Assembly (NCBI RefSeq): GCF_900167065.1
Contig: NZ_FUYA01000002.1
Span: 166,817 to 230,816, forward strand
Origin: Desulfobaculum bizertense DSM 18034
GTDB lineage: Bacteria > Desulfobacterota > Desulfovibrionia > Desulfovibrionales > Desulfovibrionaceae
Length of the DNA: 64,000 bases
Direction of reading: 5' to 3'
Position numbers and translations under genes: made by a program. How positions within the stretch are numbered: the stretch's first letter is position 1; the number at the start of each line of letters is the position of its first letter. The notes beneath the pieces were generated by a model that made no database searches, was not told the DNA's origin, and worked only from the letters and a program-made list of their open reading frames with translations. Shown piece by piece: positions 1-9,115 of the stretch.

Positions 1-244
1 GTACGTAGCCTATGAGCTTGGCCACATCCTGAAGTTTCATGGAAAGGATCTCGTGTCCTTCAACCATGACATTCCCCTGAGACGGGGTAAGAATGCTATT
101 GATATTTTTGAGAAGTGTTGTTTTTCCTGAACCATTTGGGCCAAGGATGGCGAGGATTTCATTGTGGTCGAGGGCAAAGCGTATCTGGTGCAGAACGCGT
201 TGTGCTCCATAATCAAAGTTGAGATTCGAGACAGACAGAATCAT
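1..244 (-). CDS. ABC transporter ATP-binding protein, iron-chelate/cobalamin type (partial)
   Basis: This is the N-terminal part of an ABC ATPase that runs off the left edge. Reading left from the ATG at 244, the protein begins MILSVSNLNFDYGAQRVLHQ and shows a clear Walker A, GPNGSGKTT, near residue 40, followed by the TPSQGNVMVEG segment typical of FecE/BtuD/FhuC ATPases. Signature and Walker B motifs lie outside the window. Its ATG overlaps the stop of the upstream permease (ATGA), so the two are translationally coupled. It should power the permease and binding protein encoded just upstream. The transported ligand cannot be read from this fragment. Confidence 0.9.
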   Translation of the reverse strand, partial: MILSVSNLNFDYGAQRVLHQIRFALDHNEILAILGPNGSGKTTLLKNINSILTPSQGNVMVEGHEILSMKLQDVAKLIGYV

Positions 245-1302
245 GACCGTTGCCCCTTGATAATAAGATACAGGAAAACAGGTGCTCCCATGAATGCCGT
301 AAGCACAGAAACGGGTAGTATATGCGGCGCAAGAATGAGGCGGGCCGCAGTGTCTGAAAGCAGCAGCAGGAGTGCCCCGCCGAGAAAAGAGGCTGGCAGG
401 AGAAAGCGGTGGTCCGCACCGGTAAGCTTTCGACAGATGTGCGGAACTACGAGGCCTACAAAGCCGATAATACCAAGAAAGGCGATGATGCAGGCCGTCA
501 GAAGGGAGGCTGCGAGCATCCCCATGAATCGAATTTTGCTCACCTGCACACCCAGCCCCTGAGCTGTTTCGTCACCAATGTCTATGGCGTTGTAGGCCCA
601 GCTATTCCACAGAAAATAGGCTGAGCACAGAGCAAGAAGTACGCTCATCAGACCAAGCTCTGTCCATGATGCCCGGGCCGTATCTCCAAAGGTCCAGAAG
701 ACCATTGCTGCAAGCTGGACGTCGTCGGCAATAAGCTGGAGAAACATGGTTGCCGCAGTAAAAAGCGATCCCAGTGCTACACCGCTCAGGACCATGACTT
801 CTGAACGGGTTCCCTGATGGCGTGAGATGAGGACGATAAGTGCGGCAGTTATGATGCTTAGGGCAAATGCTGTTGCCGTAATGCAGTACGGACCAATGCT
901 TGAGGCGACGCTGTGGTGGCTTTGGGCGAAACCACCAAGGAGCATGACGGCGAGCGCGGCTCCAAAGGCTGCTGCATGGGAAATCCCAAGAGTGAAAGGT
1001 GATCCCAGAGGGTTTCGCAGGATTGACTGCATGACTGTCCCGGATATTGCGAGTCCCGCTCCTGCCAGAAGTGCAGAAAGTGCCTGCGGGAGACGGATAT
1101 TCCAGATGATGAGTTTAAGACGCGCGTCAACGGGAGTGCCGGAGAGTGCGGCAAGCACATCATGGAGCGGTATTTGTGCTGCACCAAGTGAGAGACTCAC
1201 CAAAAGAGTCAGGACAAGCGAAGCGCCAAGGACGCCAAGGAGCAGGATCTTTTTGTTAATGTACGCGGCGTAGCGTTGAGAAAGGGCAAGGCTATTTCCC
1301 AT
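241..1302 (-). CDS. FecCD-family ABC transporter permease
   Basis: This 353-residue inner-membrane protein has about ten hydrophobic segments and the FecCD/BtuC signature regions, including ALSALLAGAGLAISGTVMQS near residue 75 and GFVGLVVPHICRKLTGADHR near residue 290, the stretch that contacts the ATPase. Length matches the family. It moves a metal chelate, heme or corrinoid across the inner membrane. The start overlaps the end of the binding-protein gene by 11 bases and its stop overlaps the ATPase start, so the three form one operon. The substrate is not certain; iron chelate is the commonest for this arrangement. Confidence 0.92.
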   Translation of the reverse strand: MGNSLALSQRYAAYINKKILLLGVLGASLVLTLLVSLSLGAAQIPLHDVLAALSGTPVDARLKLIIWNIRLPQALSALLAGAGLAISGTVMQSILRNPLGSPFTLGISHAAAFGAALAVMLLGGFAQSHHSVASSIGPYCITATAFALSIITAALIVLISRHQGTRSEVMVLSGVALGSLFTAATMFLQLIADDVQLAAMVFWTFGDTARASWTELGLMSVLLALCSAYFLWNSWAYNAIDIGDETAQGLGVQVSKIRFMGMLAASLLTACIIAFLGIIGFVGLVVPHICRKLTGADHRFLLPASFLGGALLLLLSDTAARLILAPHILPVSVLTAFMGAPVFLYLIIKGQRS

Positions 1303-2407
1303 TGTTGCTCACAGTGATGCGGCTAAATGCAAGATTGGAAAATGCGCTATTCATGCGTTCAAATACTGGAGCACCAACAAGGAAACGGAAGATTTCGTCT
1401 GCCTGGTGTGCGGGGTTAATGTCTGCAAACTCTTCTGGATAAAGAATTTTTCCTGCGTAATAGGCATTTGCCAGTATGCTTCCGTAGTTTTTTGAATACC
1501 AGTTATACGGGAGCACACCGTAGACCCTGTTTTTCTGAACTGCCGTGAGGCTTTGGTATGCCGGATCGTTTTTGAGTTCGTACAGGCCGCTTGCTGTGGC
1601 TTCCATCTGGAGCGTGGAGAGGTCAAGGAAGAGGACATCTGGGTCCCACGCAAGAATTTTCTCTTTTGCAACGCTTGCATGCTTACTCAGTGCTTTTCCT
1701 GCACAGCCTTCGGCTGCAAGATTTTTTGCTCCAACAAAGGCAAACGGGGGGTAGCCGGGTTCTGTAGACTGGTAGCCGTGTGGGCCTCGGTAGGCAACGC
1801 CGCCGACAAAGGTTCTGGGTCTTTTGCTGTCGGGAATGTGGGCCGTTCTTTTTTTGAGGTCCGCAATGCGTGTCTGGATAAAGGAGACAACATCTTCCGC
1901 ACGCTGCTGTTTGTCTATGACTTCTCCGATAATTCGCAGGCTTTGGAACAGCTCTTCTCTTCGTGAATCAAGGTTGCCATAGTGGATGGCAATAACAGGA
2001 ATTCCGGTTTTCTTCTGGAGTTTGTCTGGCTCGGTTCCCTGATGAGAGGAGACTGTTTTAAAGATAACCTGTGGCGCAGGAGACAGCATAAGAATGTGTT
2101 CAGGGTTATCGTGTCCGCGAATTTCTCCGCACTGGGGAAGCTTTTTGAATTCAGGATATGCCAGCGCGTAGGGGCGCGCCGTAAATTTTTCGTAGCGGGT
2201 TTCCATTTCATCTGCGGCGACAGCAAACGTTTGGCCTTCAAGGTAGCTGAGCAGGCGCAGGCACCCTGAACCAGAGCACAAAACGTGAGTGACGCGTTCA
2301 GGGATAGCTATCTGTCGGCCAAGCGCATCTGTGATGCTGCGGGCCTGAGCTACGGAGAACGAGAAAGTAAAAAGCAGAGTCCAGAGCAGAATGAAAAGCC
2401 GTTTCAT
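1292..2407 (-). CDS. Periplasmic metal-chelate binding protein
   Basis: This 371-residue exported protein begins with a signal peptide, MKRLFILLWTLLFTFSFSVA, cleaved probably after AQA. The mature part opens with ITDALGRQIAIPERVTHVLC, the hallmark of the cluster-A-8 (FecB/BtuF/FepB) binding-protein family, and has the C-terminal lobe segment ending NWYSKNYGSILANAYYAGK seen in anaerobe iron-type binding proteins. It delivers the ligand to the FecCD permease encoded downstream. The start has a GGGAA sequence six bases upstream. No cobalamin-riboswitch-like leader was recognised. The ligand (ferric chelate, heme, corrinoid or another metal complex) is inferred only at family level. Confidence 0.88.
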   Translation of the reverse strand: MKRLFILLWTLLFTFSFSVAQARSITDALGRQIAIPERVTHVLCSGSGCLRLLSYLEGQTFAVAADEMETRYEKFTARPYALAYPEFKKLPQCGEIRGHDNPEHILMLSPAPQVIFKTVSSHQGTEPDKLQKKTGIPVIAIHYGNLDSRREELFQSLRIIGEVIDKQQRAEDVVSFIQTRIADLKKRTAHIPDSKRPRTFVGGVAYRGPHGYQSTEPGYPPFAFVGAKNLAAEGCAGKALSKHASVAKEKILAWDPDVLFLDLSTLQMEATASGLYELKNDPAYQSLTAVQKNRVYGVLPYNWYSKNYGSILANAYYAGKILYPEEFADINPAHQADEIFRFLVGAPVFERMNSAFSNLAFSRITVSNNGK

Positions 2408-2524
2408 AGTTGTTCCCTAGAGTATTTTTTATGAATGTGTGTGCGGAAGATAGTACGCATTCAATAAAAGTAACACTGGAACAGCTCGCATGCTTTCGCC
2501 TCTCTGTCAAGGTCATCAGAGAAG

Positions 2525-2975
2525 ATTGGGGGCCAGCCCCCAAACCCCCGCGTAAGGGAATGATTCCCTTACGTATCCTCATCGAGTTTAAAAGCCGTGC
2601 AAGCTTCGCTTGCACGGCTTTTAAACTTAATGGGGCTGCCTAAAGCGGCTTCTTTCTCTTTCCCGTGCGGTTGCCACCATTTTCTTTCTGAACGCAAGCG
2701 TTCAGAAAGAAAGGGTTGAGGCACAAAGAACACACGCCCAGTTAATTAGACCGAAAAAAAGGGGCCGGATGAAGGGGAAAGCCAAAGGCTTTCACTCATC
2801 CGGCCCCTTTTATTTCGGGCGATAGCGGGATTCCCAAGGGCCTCGTCCTTGGGCGGGGTCAAGGGGCAGCGCCCCTTGCAGGGTTTGGGACAGCGTCCCA
2901 ATAAAACACCCCCGCCCGCCCTGCGCCCCTTGCAGAGCGCGAGACGGAGTCTCGCTCCTCCCACGCCTACCCACG
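2525..2975 (+). repeat. Composite hairpin repeat, copy A
   Basis: This non-coding block is a chain of hairpins: GGGGGCCAGCCCCC, GTAAGGGAATGATTCCCTTAC, a long stem around AAAAGCCGTGCAAGC, a CTTTCTGAACGC stem, a terminator-like stem at about 2755-2812 (GGGGCCGGATG paired with CATCCGGCCCC), then CCAAGGGCCTCGTCCTTGG and GGGGCAGCGCCCC. The same order recurs inverted at 22.3-22.8 kb and direct at 63.6-64 kb. It separates the ABC operon from pgk and probably supplies transcription termination on both sides. The remaining 2408-2524 holds only the promoter region of the binding-protein gene, with a loose TGAATG/CATTCA dyad at about 2430-2462. Confidence 0.85.
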
Positions 2976-2980
2976 CATGG

Positions 2981-4219
2981 CTAGGCGTGAGCGTTCTGCA
3001 TTGCGATGATGAGGGGGAGCTTTTTACCTGAGAGGTAACGAACCATAGCTCCACCCGCAGTGCAGACATAGTCGATTTTTTTGATATCGATCAGACTCTG
3101 AGCGGCTGTGACGGAGTCGCCGCCGCCGATAACGCTGTAGCCTTTGCTGTCAGCGATGGCGTGAAAGAGCTGTTCGGTACCGTTTCTAAAGAGGAGTTCC
3201 TCATAGACACCGGCGGGTCCATTGACGAAGATGGTGCCAGCGGAGAGGATGCGTTCACAATACTGTTCAATGGTTTTCGAGCCGATGTCGAGAAAGGCCT
3301 GATCTTCTGGGAGCTGAGATACGGGCGCTTCGGCTCTCTGGCCGTTGCTGCTGTATGCGAGGTCCGAGGGAACGGCGATTTTCCCAGGATAATCCCGAAG
3401 ATACTGTGCGGCCTGGTCGACATACTGGAGGAGTCCTCTTTTTTCGAGAAAGTCCCGAGAGGGTCCGCCGATGTTGATTCCACTGGCGAGGAGGAAGACA
3501 TTTCCAGTCACGCCACAGGTGAGGATTGTATCGGCTTTGTTTGTGCTCAGAACCTGTTCCATCATGCCGAAGGCGTCGCCGATGCGGGCACCACCAAGGA
3601 CAAAGACGGAGGGGCGTTCCGGGTGGCTCATGACCTTGTCGAGGGCGGCGACTTCGTTGCAGAAGAGCGGGCCAGCGGCGGAGGGCAGAAGTTCCTGAAA
3701 GGCGACCATCGAGGGGGACTTGCGATGTGCGGCTGCAAAGGCATCGTTGATGTAGCAGTCACAGAGAGGTGCAAGATTCCGAACGAGGAAGACGTCTTTC
3801 ATGTCCTTTGGCTCAAGGGGAACGACTTTTTCAAAGACCGAGACTTCTTCGGCGAGGTACCGCAGGTTCCCAAGGATGACGGCTTCGCCATCTTTAAGGG
3901 AGCGGATAGCGTCCTGTGCTGCGGGACCGGCCACGTCGTCGATGTAGCGAACCGGATGCCCTGTCATTTTTGTGAGCAGCTCGGCATGTTCGCGCAGGGG
4001 GATGAGGTTCTGATAGTCCTCGGTGTCTCCCTGATGCGCAATGATGGCGATGCGCGCACCTTTTTCAAACAGGGCGTTAAGAGTAGGAATACTCTTTGAA
4101 ATCCGGTTGGTATTCTTGATGCGACGGGTTTCTTTCTCGATAGGTGAGTTAATGTCGAGCCTTAGGAGAACCGTTTTTCCTGTGACATCAAGGGATTCCA
4201 TTGCAGGAAGAGCAGACAT
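2981..4219 (-). CDS. pgk: Phosphoglycerate kinase, archaeal type
   Basis: This 412-residue cytoplasmic kinase interconverts 1,3-bisphosphoglycerate and 3-phosphoglycerate with ADP/ATP. Visible motifs are VLLRLDINSP near residue 17, IAHQGD near 60, NLRYLAEE near 120, YINDAFAAAHRKSP near 160 and VFVLGGARIGD near 205. These follow the archaeal PGK pattern (AHQG, NDAFAAAHR, LGGA) rather than the usual bacterial one. The gene starts one base after the stop of the type II GAPDH gene, so the pair is tightly coupled and catalyses consecutive steps. The stop codon lies inside a CACGCCTA/TAGGCGTG dyad next to repeat copy A. Confidence 0.93.
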   Translation of the reverse strand: MSALPAMESLDVTGKTVLLRLDINSPIEKETRRIKNTNRISKSIPTLNALFEKGARIAIIAHQGDTEDYQNLIPLREHAELLTKMTGHPVRYIDDVAGPAAQDAIRSLKDGEAVILGNLRYLAEEVSVFEKVVPLEPKDMKDVFLVRNLAPLCDCYINDAFAAAHRKSPSMVAFQELLPSAAGPLFCNEVAALDKVMSHPERPSVFVLGGARIGDAFGMMEQVLSTNKADTILTCGVTGNVFLLASGINIGGPSRDFLEKRGLLQYVDQAAQYLRDYPGKIAVPSDLAYSSNGQRAEAPVSQLPEDQAFLDIGSKTIEQYCERILSAGTIFVNGPAGVYEELLFRNGTEQLFHAIADSKGYSVIGGGDSVTAAQSLIDIKKIDYVCTAGGAMVRYLSGKKLPLIIAMQNAHA

Positions 4220-4220
4220 G

Positions 4221-5267
4221 CTAGTCCTCCATGTACTGGGGCGTCATCCACTTGCCGAGGCCGAGGTATTCGTTGGTCTTGGCAACGCCGTCGTTCCCGT
4301 CTTTCTGCATGCCACAGGCAGCGCGGATGCCGTCCATTGTTTCAGGAATGGTGACGGATTCCTGAGGGATGTTGATAGCAAACATGATGTCGCGGCCGGA
4401 TTTGACGACGGTGTCAGCCCAGAGGCCGATTTCGTACATATCGCTGCGGTTGTTGCCGAGGTCGCGTGCATAGCGGAAGAAGGAGGCATTGCCTGTGAAA
4501 CCTTCGTCGGTGGTGACGACGCGGATTCTGGGGTGCTTCTTGAACTGTGCGATAGCTTCTTCGACAGAGATGTCTTTTTTGGGGGTCACAACGAGGGTAA
4601 TGATGTGGCCATGAGTGACAGGGGTGTGAACGAGGAGGCCTGTCGCATTGATGTGGGGCATAATGGTCATGAGGTCCACAGCCTGATGGTTGGGAGCCTT
4701 GTCCATTTTGAGAGCATTGGTGAGACCGCGATGATAGTCGCCCGGATCAGCAACGCGACGAATGATGGTGATGGCGGCTTTTTCGACGCCAACACAACGG
4801 TCGAGGCAGTCCACGGTGCGGATGAGGCCTGTGGTGTTGCAGGAGGTCAGTTTGAGGAAGTCAGCGCCAAGGCCTTTGTCATAGTTTGCATAGCCGTGGA
4901 AGAAGACGTCGGCGACGTCGTTTTTCTCACCGCCCTGGAAAATAGCTTTTACTCCGGCCTTTTCGTAGAGTTTGCGATTCATAGCGCCGACGCCAGCAGT
5001 GGTCGCATCGAGCATGATGTCGACTTTTCCGAGCAGATCGTCAAAGGAGCCAGAAACGGGGACGCCAGCGGCTTCCAGGTCTTTTTCTTTTCCTGGGACA
5101 GCACAGTAGAGGTCATAGGGCATGCCGCGTTCGACGAGGGCGCGGATGGAGAGAGTTGGAGCGACGTCTGCGACGCCGACGAGTTCCATATCTTTCTGAA
5201 GGGAGACGCCATCAGCGAGACGCTGACCAATAACACCATAACCTGCGACACCAACTTTAACTGCCAT
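4221..5267 (-). CDS. Type II glyceraldehyde-3-phosphate dehydrogenase (archaeal type)
   Basis: This 348-residue NAD(P)-dependent enzyme oxidises glyceraldehyde 3-phosphate to 1,3-bisphosphoglycerate. The N-terminus VKVGVAGYGVIGQRLADG is the nucleotide-binding Rossmann loop, and LTSCNTTGL places the catalytic cysteine at residue 143. The sequence fits the archaeal class II GAPDH family in length and motifs and is unlike bacterial GapA. An AAGGAG site lies seven bases before the ATG. It heads a two-gene operon with archaeal-type pgk. Transfer from an archaeal lineage, or an old lineage-specific replacement, is an inference that needs a tree. Confidence 0.92.
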   Translation of the reverse strand: MAVKVGVAGYGVIGQRLADGVSLQKDMELVGVADVAPTLSIRALVERGMPYDLYCAVPGKEKDLEAAGVPVSGSFDDLLGKVDIMLDATTAGVGAMNRKLYEKAGVKAIFQGGEKNDVADVFFHGYANYDKGLGADFLKLTSCNTTGLIRTVDCLDRCVGVEKAAITIIRRVADPGDYHRGLTNALKMDKAPNHQAVDLMTIMPHINATGLLVHTPVTHGHIITLVVTPKKDISVEEAIAQFKKHPRIRVVTTDEGFTGNASFFRYARDLGNNRSDMYEIGLWADTVVKSGRDIMFAINIPQESVTIPETMDGIRAACGMQKDGNDGVAKTNEYLGLGKWMTPQYMED

Positions 5268-5971
5268 TTCAAAGCTCCTTGTAGCTAAAAACTGTTAAGA
5301 GAGAGGCGTTTAAAACGAGTTTTTCAAAGCATGGTAACGTGTGCATTCCAAAGGAGACGAGTCCGAAAGCTCAGAAAACTCAGAGAGGGGAGTGATCTGA
5401 ATGGCGGGTCTTTGTACTTTGCGGCGAGAATTGGAAAATTTCCCTTGCCCCACAAGGGAAAATGGTCCAAAGAAAACGACGCCACGCGGGAGAACCGCTC
5501 TGGGGGAATGCGTTTTTGAAAAAAGAAATCTTTGAGAAAACTCCTTTTTGAGAATGACTTTTTGGTCACGAGTGCAATATTGCAAAAAGGAAATCTCGTG
5601 TCAATGGCACGATGCATCTCTAGCTTTATGTTGGAAAGTATTAGAAAACAGATAGTTATGAGATTATAATAAATTCTTGATAATTATTTTTTCAAAAAAA
5701 TTATACACAATGGTTACGATAGCATTTTGTATTGTTCTTTAACTGTCAGCATGTTACCCATAAATCTCTGTCTTTATACCAAAAATTACCCGAACGTGAT
5801 TTTTGAGCGAATTCGTGCAGTATGTCGTGGCAGGGCGCGAGATTACAGTACTGCAATTGTCCACACCGTGGTATGAAAGTTAAAGGATGAGGAGCTTTGG
5901 TTTGCCCTATTCAGAGCCTGCCCTGAACTGTGAATCTGGTAAAATACGTCTGAAAAGCGAGTAGAAAAATT
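5268..5971. promoter_or_regulatory. Divergent intergenic region between GAPDH and LacI-family genes
   Basis: This 704-base non-coding stretch separates two divergent genes and must hold both promoters. It contains a TTCCCTTG/CAAGGGAA hairpin near 5449-5469, a perfect 12-base dyad TGCAATATTGCA at 5573-5584, and a strongly AT-rich part at 5640-5760. No convincing reading frame or known RNA was found. Short open frames on the minus strand here lack a start site with a good ribosome-binding sequence and any recognisable domain. Confidence 0.5.
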
Positions 5972-7003
5972 ATGCGAAAAAATTCTGGAACTTCTGTTGT
6001 CACCGCTGCGGACGTCGCAAAGCGTGCTGGTGTGTCCCGCTCGACAGTTTCCCGTGCTTTTACCCAGGGGGCGTCGATCTCTGGAAAAGCGCGGGAAAAA
6101 ATTCTGAATGCTGCTCATGAGCTTGGATATCAGCCCAATGCGATTGCCCGTATGCTCATCTCTAAACAAAGCAGGGTCATTGGTGTCGTTACCAATAGCC
6201 TGACCACAAACCCGTTTTATGCCAGCTTGCTGGCCAGACTCTCTGAGGAACTCCAAAAGCAGGACTTTAAGCTCATGCTTTTCTCAACACCAAAAGATAC
6301 GAGTGTTGATATGCTGATTCCTCAGGTTATGCAGTACAAGGTTGCTGCTATTATTATCATTTCATCCAAGCTGTCTTCGGAAATGGCCGAAGTCAGTAAT
6401 GCAGCAGGAATTCCGGTTATTTTGCTGAACCGGGTTATTCGCAAAAGCACGACCTATAACATTAGCAGTGACAACGTGCAGATCGGCCGTCTCGCTGCGG
6501 ATGTTTTGCTCGACGCCGGACACAGGCGTCTGGGCTGCATTGGTGGTTCGGAGAATACATCAACTCATGATGGCCGCTGGAGGGGCTTCTCTAAACGGGT
6601 GAAAGACCGTGGCGGAGAAATTACCTCATACGCGATGGGTGGCTACAATTATGAAGATGCCCGAACTGCAACAATGGAAATGTTTTTGAAACGTCCATAT
6701 CCCACAGGCCTTTTTTGCCTGAGTGACGTTATGGCACAGGCTGCTATGGATGTGATTCGCCAGCGTATGAACCTTCGGATTCCAGAAGACATTTCCGTCA
6801 TTGGCGTTGACGATGTTGAGGTGTCTTCCCGTCCTGTCTATGATCTGAGTACAATTCGGCAGTCCGTGCCGGAGATGATAGACGCCGCGATGACGGTCCT
6901 GAGCAAGGTTCAGAGCAAAAGTCCTGTGAAACAGGAGTGGAAATTCCCCGGTGTCTATGTGAAGCGTGGAACGGTCGCAGCGCCTCCAAAAGAAGACAGC
7001 TAG
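5972..7003 (+). CDS. LacI/GalR-family transcriptional regulator
   Basis: This 343-residue DNA-binding repressor-type protein has an N-terminal helix-turn-helix, TAADVAKRAGVSRSTVSRAF, at about residues 10-30, followed by the hinge helix region YQPNAIARML and a periplasmic-binding-protein-like effector domain (IGVVTNSLTTNPFYASLLA; GLFCLSDVMAQAAMDVI; PEDISVIGVDDVE). It lies next to the TRAP-transporter end of the catabolic cluster, convergent with it, and is the likely local regulator. A perfect dyad at 16642-16659 before the first gene of that cluster is a candidate operator. The effector is unknown, presumably a sugar or sugar acid intermediate. Confidence 0.9.
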   Translation: MRKNSGTSVVTAADVAKRAGVSRSTVSRAFTQGASISGKAREKILNAAHELGYQPNAIARMLISKQSRVIGVVTNSLTTNPFYASLLARLSEELQKQDFKLMLFSTPKDTSVDMLIPQVMQYKVAAIIIISSKLSSEMAEVSNAAGIPVILLNRVIRKSTTYNISSDNVQIGRLAADVLLDAGHRRLGCIGGSENTSTHDGRWRGFSKRVKDRGGEITSYAMGGYNYEDARTATMEMFLKRPYPTGLFCLSDVMAQAAMDVIRQRMNLRIPEDISVIGVDDVEVSSRPVYDLSTIRQSVPEMIDAAMTVLSKVQSKSPVKQEWKFPGVYVKRGTVAAPPKEDS

Positions 7004-7091
7004 GAAGCTCTGGTGGCAGACTGTATGCTATAAGAAATGATTCTCTTGAGGGTATGAACGGATCACAAATTTCTTTCCTGCCGCCAATGTA

Positions 7092-7126
7092 AAAGCCCAG
7101 CTCGAAATCGAGCTGGGCTTTTTTGT
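7092..7126. terminator. Bidirectional Rho-independent terminator
   Basis: A perfect stem, AAAGCCCAGCTCGA paired with TCGAGCTGGGCTTT, with T-rich flanks on both sides, lies between the convergent regulator and dctM genes and can end transcription from both. Confidence 0.9.
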
Positions 7127-7143
7127 GTCATGTGACCGCTGGG

Positions 7144-8457
7144 CTAGAACGCCAGCGCCTGACTCAGGGCCATGCCTCGCATGAAGTATTTGGGCAGGAA
7201 CATCGTGAGCTGCGGAACGTAGGTCAGAAGTCCAAGCGTCAGAATCATGGAGATGGTAAACGGAATGACTGAGCGACAGATTTTTGAAAATGGTGTGCCA
7301 GTCACGCCACAGGCAACAAAGAGGTTCGCGCCAAGTGGCGGCGTAATGTAGCCGATAGCGAGGTTCACACACATAATCAGGCCAAAGTGAATGGGGTCAA
7401 TGCCAAGCTGGTGGATAAGCGGCAGGAGCATTGGAGCCAGAATAATAATGGCTGCAAGGGTTTCCATAAATGTGCCGACAAAGAGCAGCAGGGCATTAAT
7501 CATCAGTAGAATGATTACCGTGTTGTCTGAGAGAGACAGGATCAGATTGGCAATCTGGTTAGGGATGCGGGCCAGTGTCAAAATAGACCCGAATCCAGCA
7601 GAGGTGCCAATGATGACCAGCAGGGTTGCCGTGATGACTGCGGCCTGAAGCAGGTACTTGGGCAGATCACGGAAGGTCAGTTCCTTGTAGATAAAGGTAC
7701 CGATGAACCAGCCATAGGCGACGGCCACGGCAGCAGCTTCTGTGGGGGTAAAGATACCGCCATAGATGCCGCCAAGAATGATGACTGGAACCACAATGGC
7801 CCATTTGGCTTCCCAGACGATGTCCAGCTTTTCCTTCAGGGTATAATGATGGGCTGCGCCACTGTAGCCTTTCTTTTTGGCATAAAAATAGGAATACACC
7901 ATAAAGCCAAGGCCCAGCAGAATGCCAGGAATGACGCCAGCAAGGAACAGTTCGGAAATCGACTGCTCGGTTGCGACACAGTAAATAACCATCGAAAGTG
8001 ATGGGGGAATAATGGCTCCAAGACCGCCAGATGCTGCGATCAGGGCGGATGAGAAGGACTTGTCATAGCCCTTGTTAATCATGTCTGGAACCATCAGGGT
8101 GCCAATGGCTGCAACTGTTGCTGCTGCGGAGCCTGAGATTGCACCAAAGAACATGCAGGCTGCAATGGTCACAAGGGCGAGACCGCCGCTCATGCGTCCA
8201 AAACAGATTGTCGCCAGATCAAGCAGTCTGCGAGACACGCCGCCAGATCCCATGAGGTTGCCCGCCAGAATAAAGAAGGGGACAGCCATGAGCGGAAAGG
8301 AATCCGCAGCCGTGGTCAGCTTCTGTGCAAAGTAGGTAATGTTGATGATGTCGCTGTACCAGATTGCAGAAATGGACGCGACACCAAGGGAGATACCAAT
8401 CGGCACCGTGAGAACGAAGCAGATAATAAACACGCCAAAGAGGACAAGCGCTACCAT
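7144..8457 (-). CDS. dctM: TRAP transporter large permease subunit (DctM type)
   Basis: This 437-residue inner-membrane protein has about twelve hydrophobic segments and the DctM signature stretches LILAGNLM-SGGVSRRLLDLA near residue 65, FFGAISGSAAATVAAIG near 105, and GYITPPLGANLFVACGV near 370. It forms the sodium-coupled translocation channel for a substrate delivered by DctP. It is the last gene of the long minus-strand cluster, 15 bases after the DctQ gene, with a GGAGGG site upstream. The enzymes in the same cluster point to a sugar-acid-like carboxylate or sulfonate substrate, which is an inference. Confidence 0.94.
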   Translation of the reverse strand: MVALVLFGVFIICFVLTVPIGISLGVASISAIWYSDIINITYFAQKLTTAADSFPLMAVPFFILAGNLMGSGGVSRRLLDLATICFGRMSGGLALVTIAACMFFGAISGSAAATVAAIGTLMVPDMINKGYDKSFSSALIAASGGLGAIIPPSLSMVIYCVATEQSISELFLAGVIPGILLGLGFMVYSYFYAKKKGYSGAAHHYTLKEKLDIVWEAKWAIVVPVIILGGIYGGIFTPTEAAAVAVAYGWFIGTFIYKELTFRDLPKYLLQAAVITATLLVIIGTSAGFGSILTLARIPNQIANLILSLSDNTVIILLMINALLLFVGTFMETLAAIIILAPMLLPLIHQLGIDPIHFGLIMCVNLAIGYITPPLGANLFVACGVTGTPFSKICRSVIPFTISMILTLGLLTYVPQLTMFLPKYFMRGMALSQALAF

Positions 8458-8472
8458 AACTCGGTCCCTCCC

Positions 8473-9036
8473 TTATTTGTCTTCTGGGCATTGGTCGCCA
8501 GAAGGGACCTGCCGGTAAAACACTTTGAAGTCACTGTGGAAATGGCGAAACCGGTGGACGAGTGTTTGTAGCAGCCTGAATGTGCAGAGGCTGTATCCGA
8601 CCGGAACGGCGAGATAAATAATCCACATTGGAATTTCTGTTGCCGCAGTGATTTGCCCGCGACGGGCAATGAGGTGGGCAACCTGATAGCCCACGTAGGC
8701 CACAGTTGTAGAAAACGCCAAAAAGATCAGATCTGACAGAATGCAGAGAAGCTTTTTTTGCACGTCTGACAGAAAATCTCTGGTGAGAAGTGCATCGACC
8801 TTGATGTGGCTGTCTGTTTTGACCGCGTAGCTGATGCCAAGATAAATAAGCCAGATAAACATGTACCTGGAGACTTCTTCTGACCAGCTGAAACTGGATT
8901 CAAAAACATAACGGGCCACGACCTGAACAAAGATAAAAACACTGGCTAGACCAAGAAACGTCACCATAAAGAAGGCTTCGAGATTGTCATCGAGCCATTT
9001 CAGGATGCGAAGCAGTCCTGAGTGTTGAGTGCGCAT
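8473..9036 (-). CDS. dctQ: TRAP transporter small permease subunit (DctQ type)
   Basis: This 187-residue membrane protein has four hydrophobic helices and the DctQ-typical segment FSWSEEVSRYMFIWLIYLG near residue 50. It joins with DctM to form the TRAP membrane unit. A GGAGGGACGT ribosome-binding stretch precedes the ATG. It lies between the dctP and dctM genes, giving the standard P-Q-M order. Confidence 0.93.
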   Translation of the reverse strand: MRTQHSGLLRILKWLDDNLEAFFMVTFLGLASVFIFVQVVARYVFESSFSWSEEVSRYMFIWLIYLGISYAVKTDSHIKVDALLTRDFLSDVQKKLLCILSDLIFLAFSTTVAYVGYQVAHLIARRGQITAATEIPMWIIYLAVPVGYSLCTFRLLQTLVHRFRHFHSDFKVFYRQVPSGDQCPEDK

Positions 9037-9115
9037 ACGTCCCTCCTGCGAGTACTGAGCCGGTGGTGCAGCACCGGCTCAGCGGAGAAGTGAACTGCCG
9101 GGTGGCAGCGAGAGA

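Noticed and set aside
2430-2462. Metal-regulator (Fur-like) box before the binding-protein gene
   Set aside because: The TGAATG/CATTCA dyad is loose and does not match a known box well enough to call.
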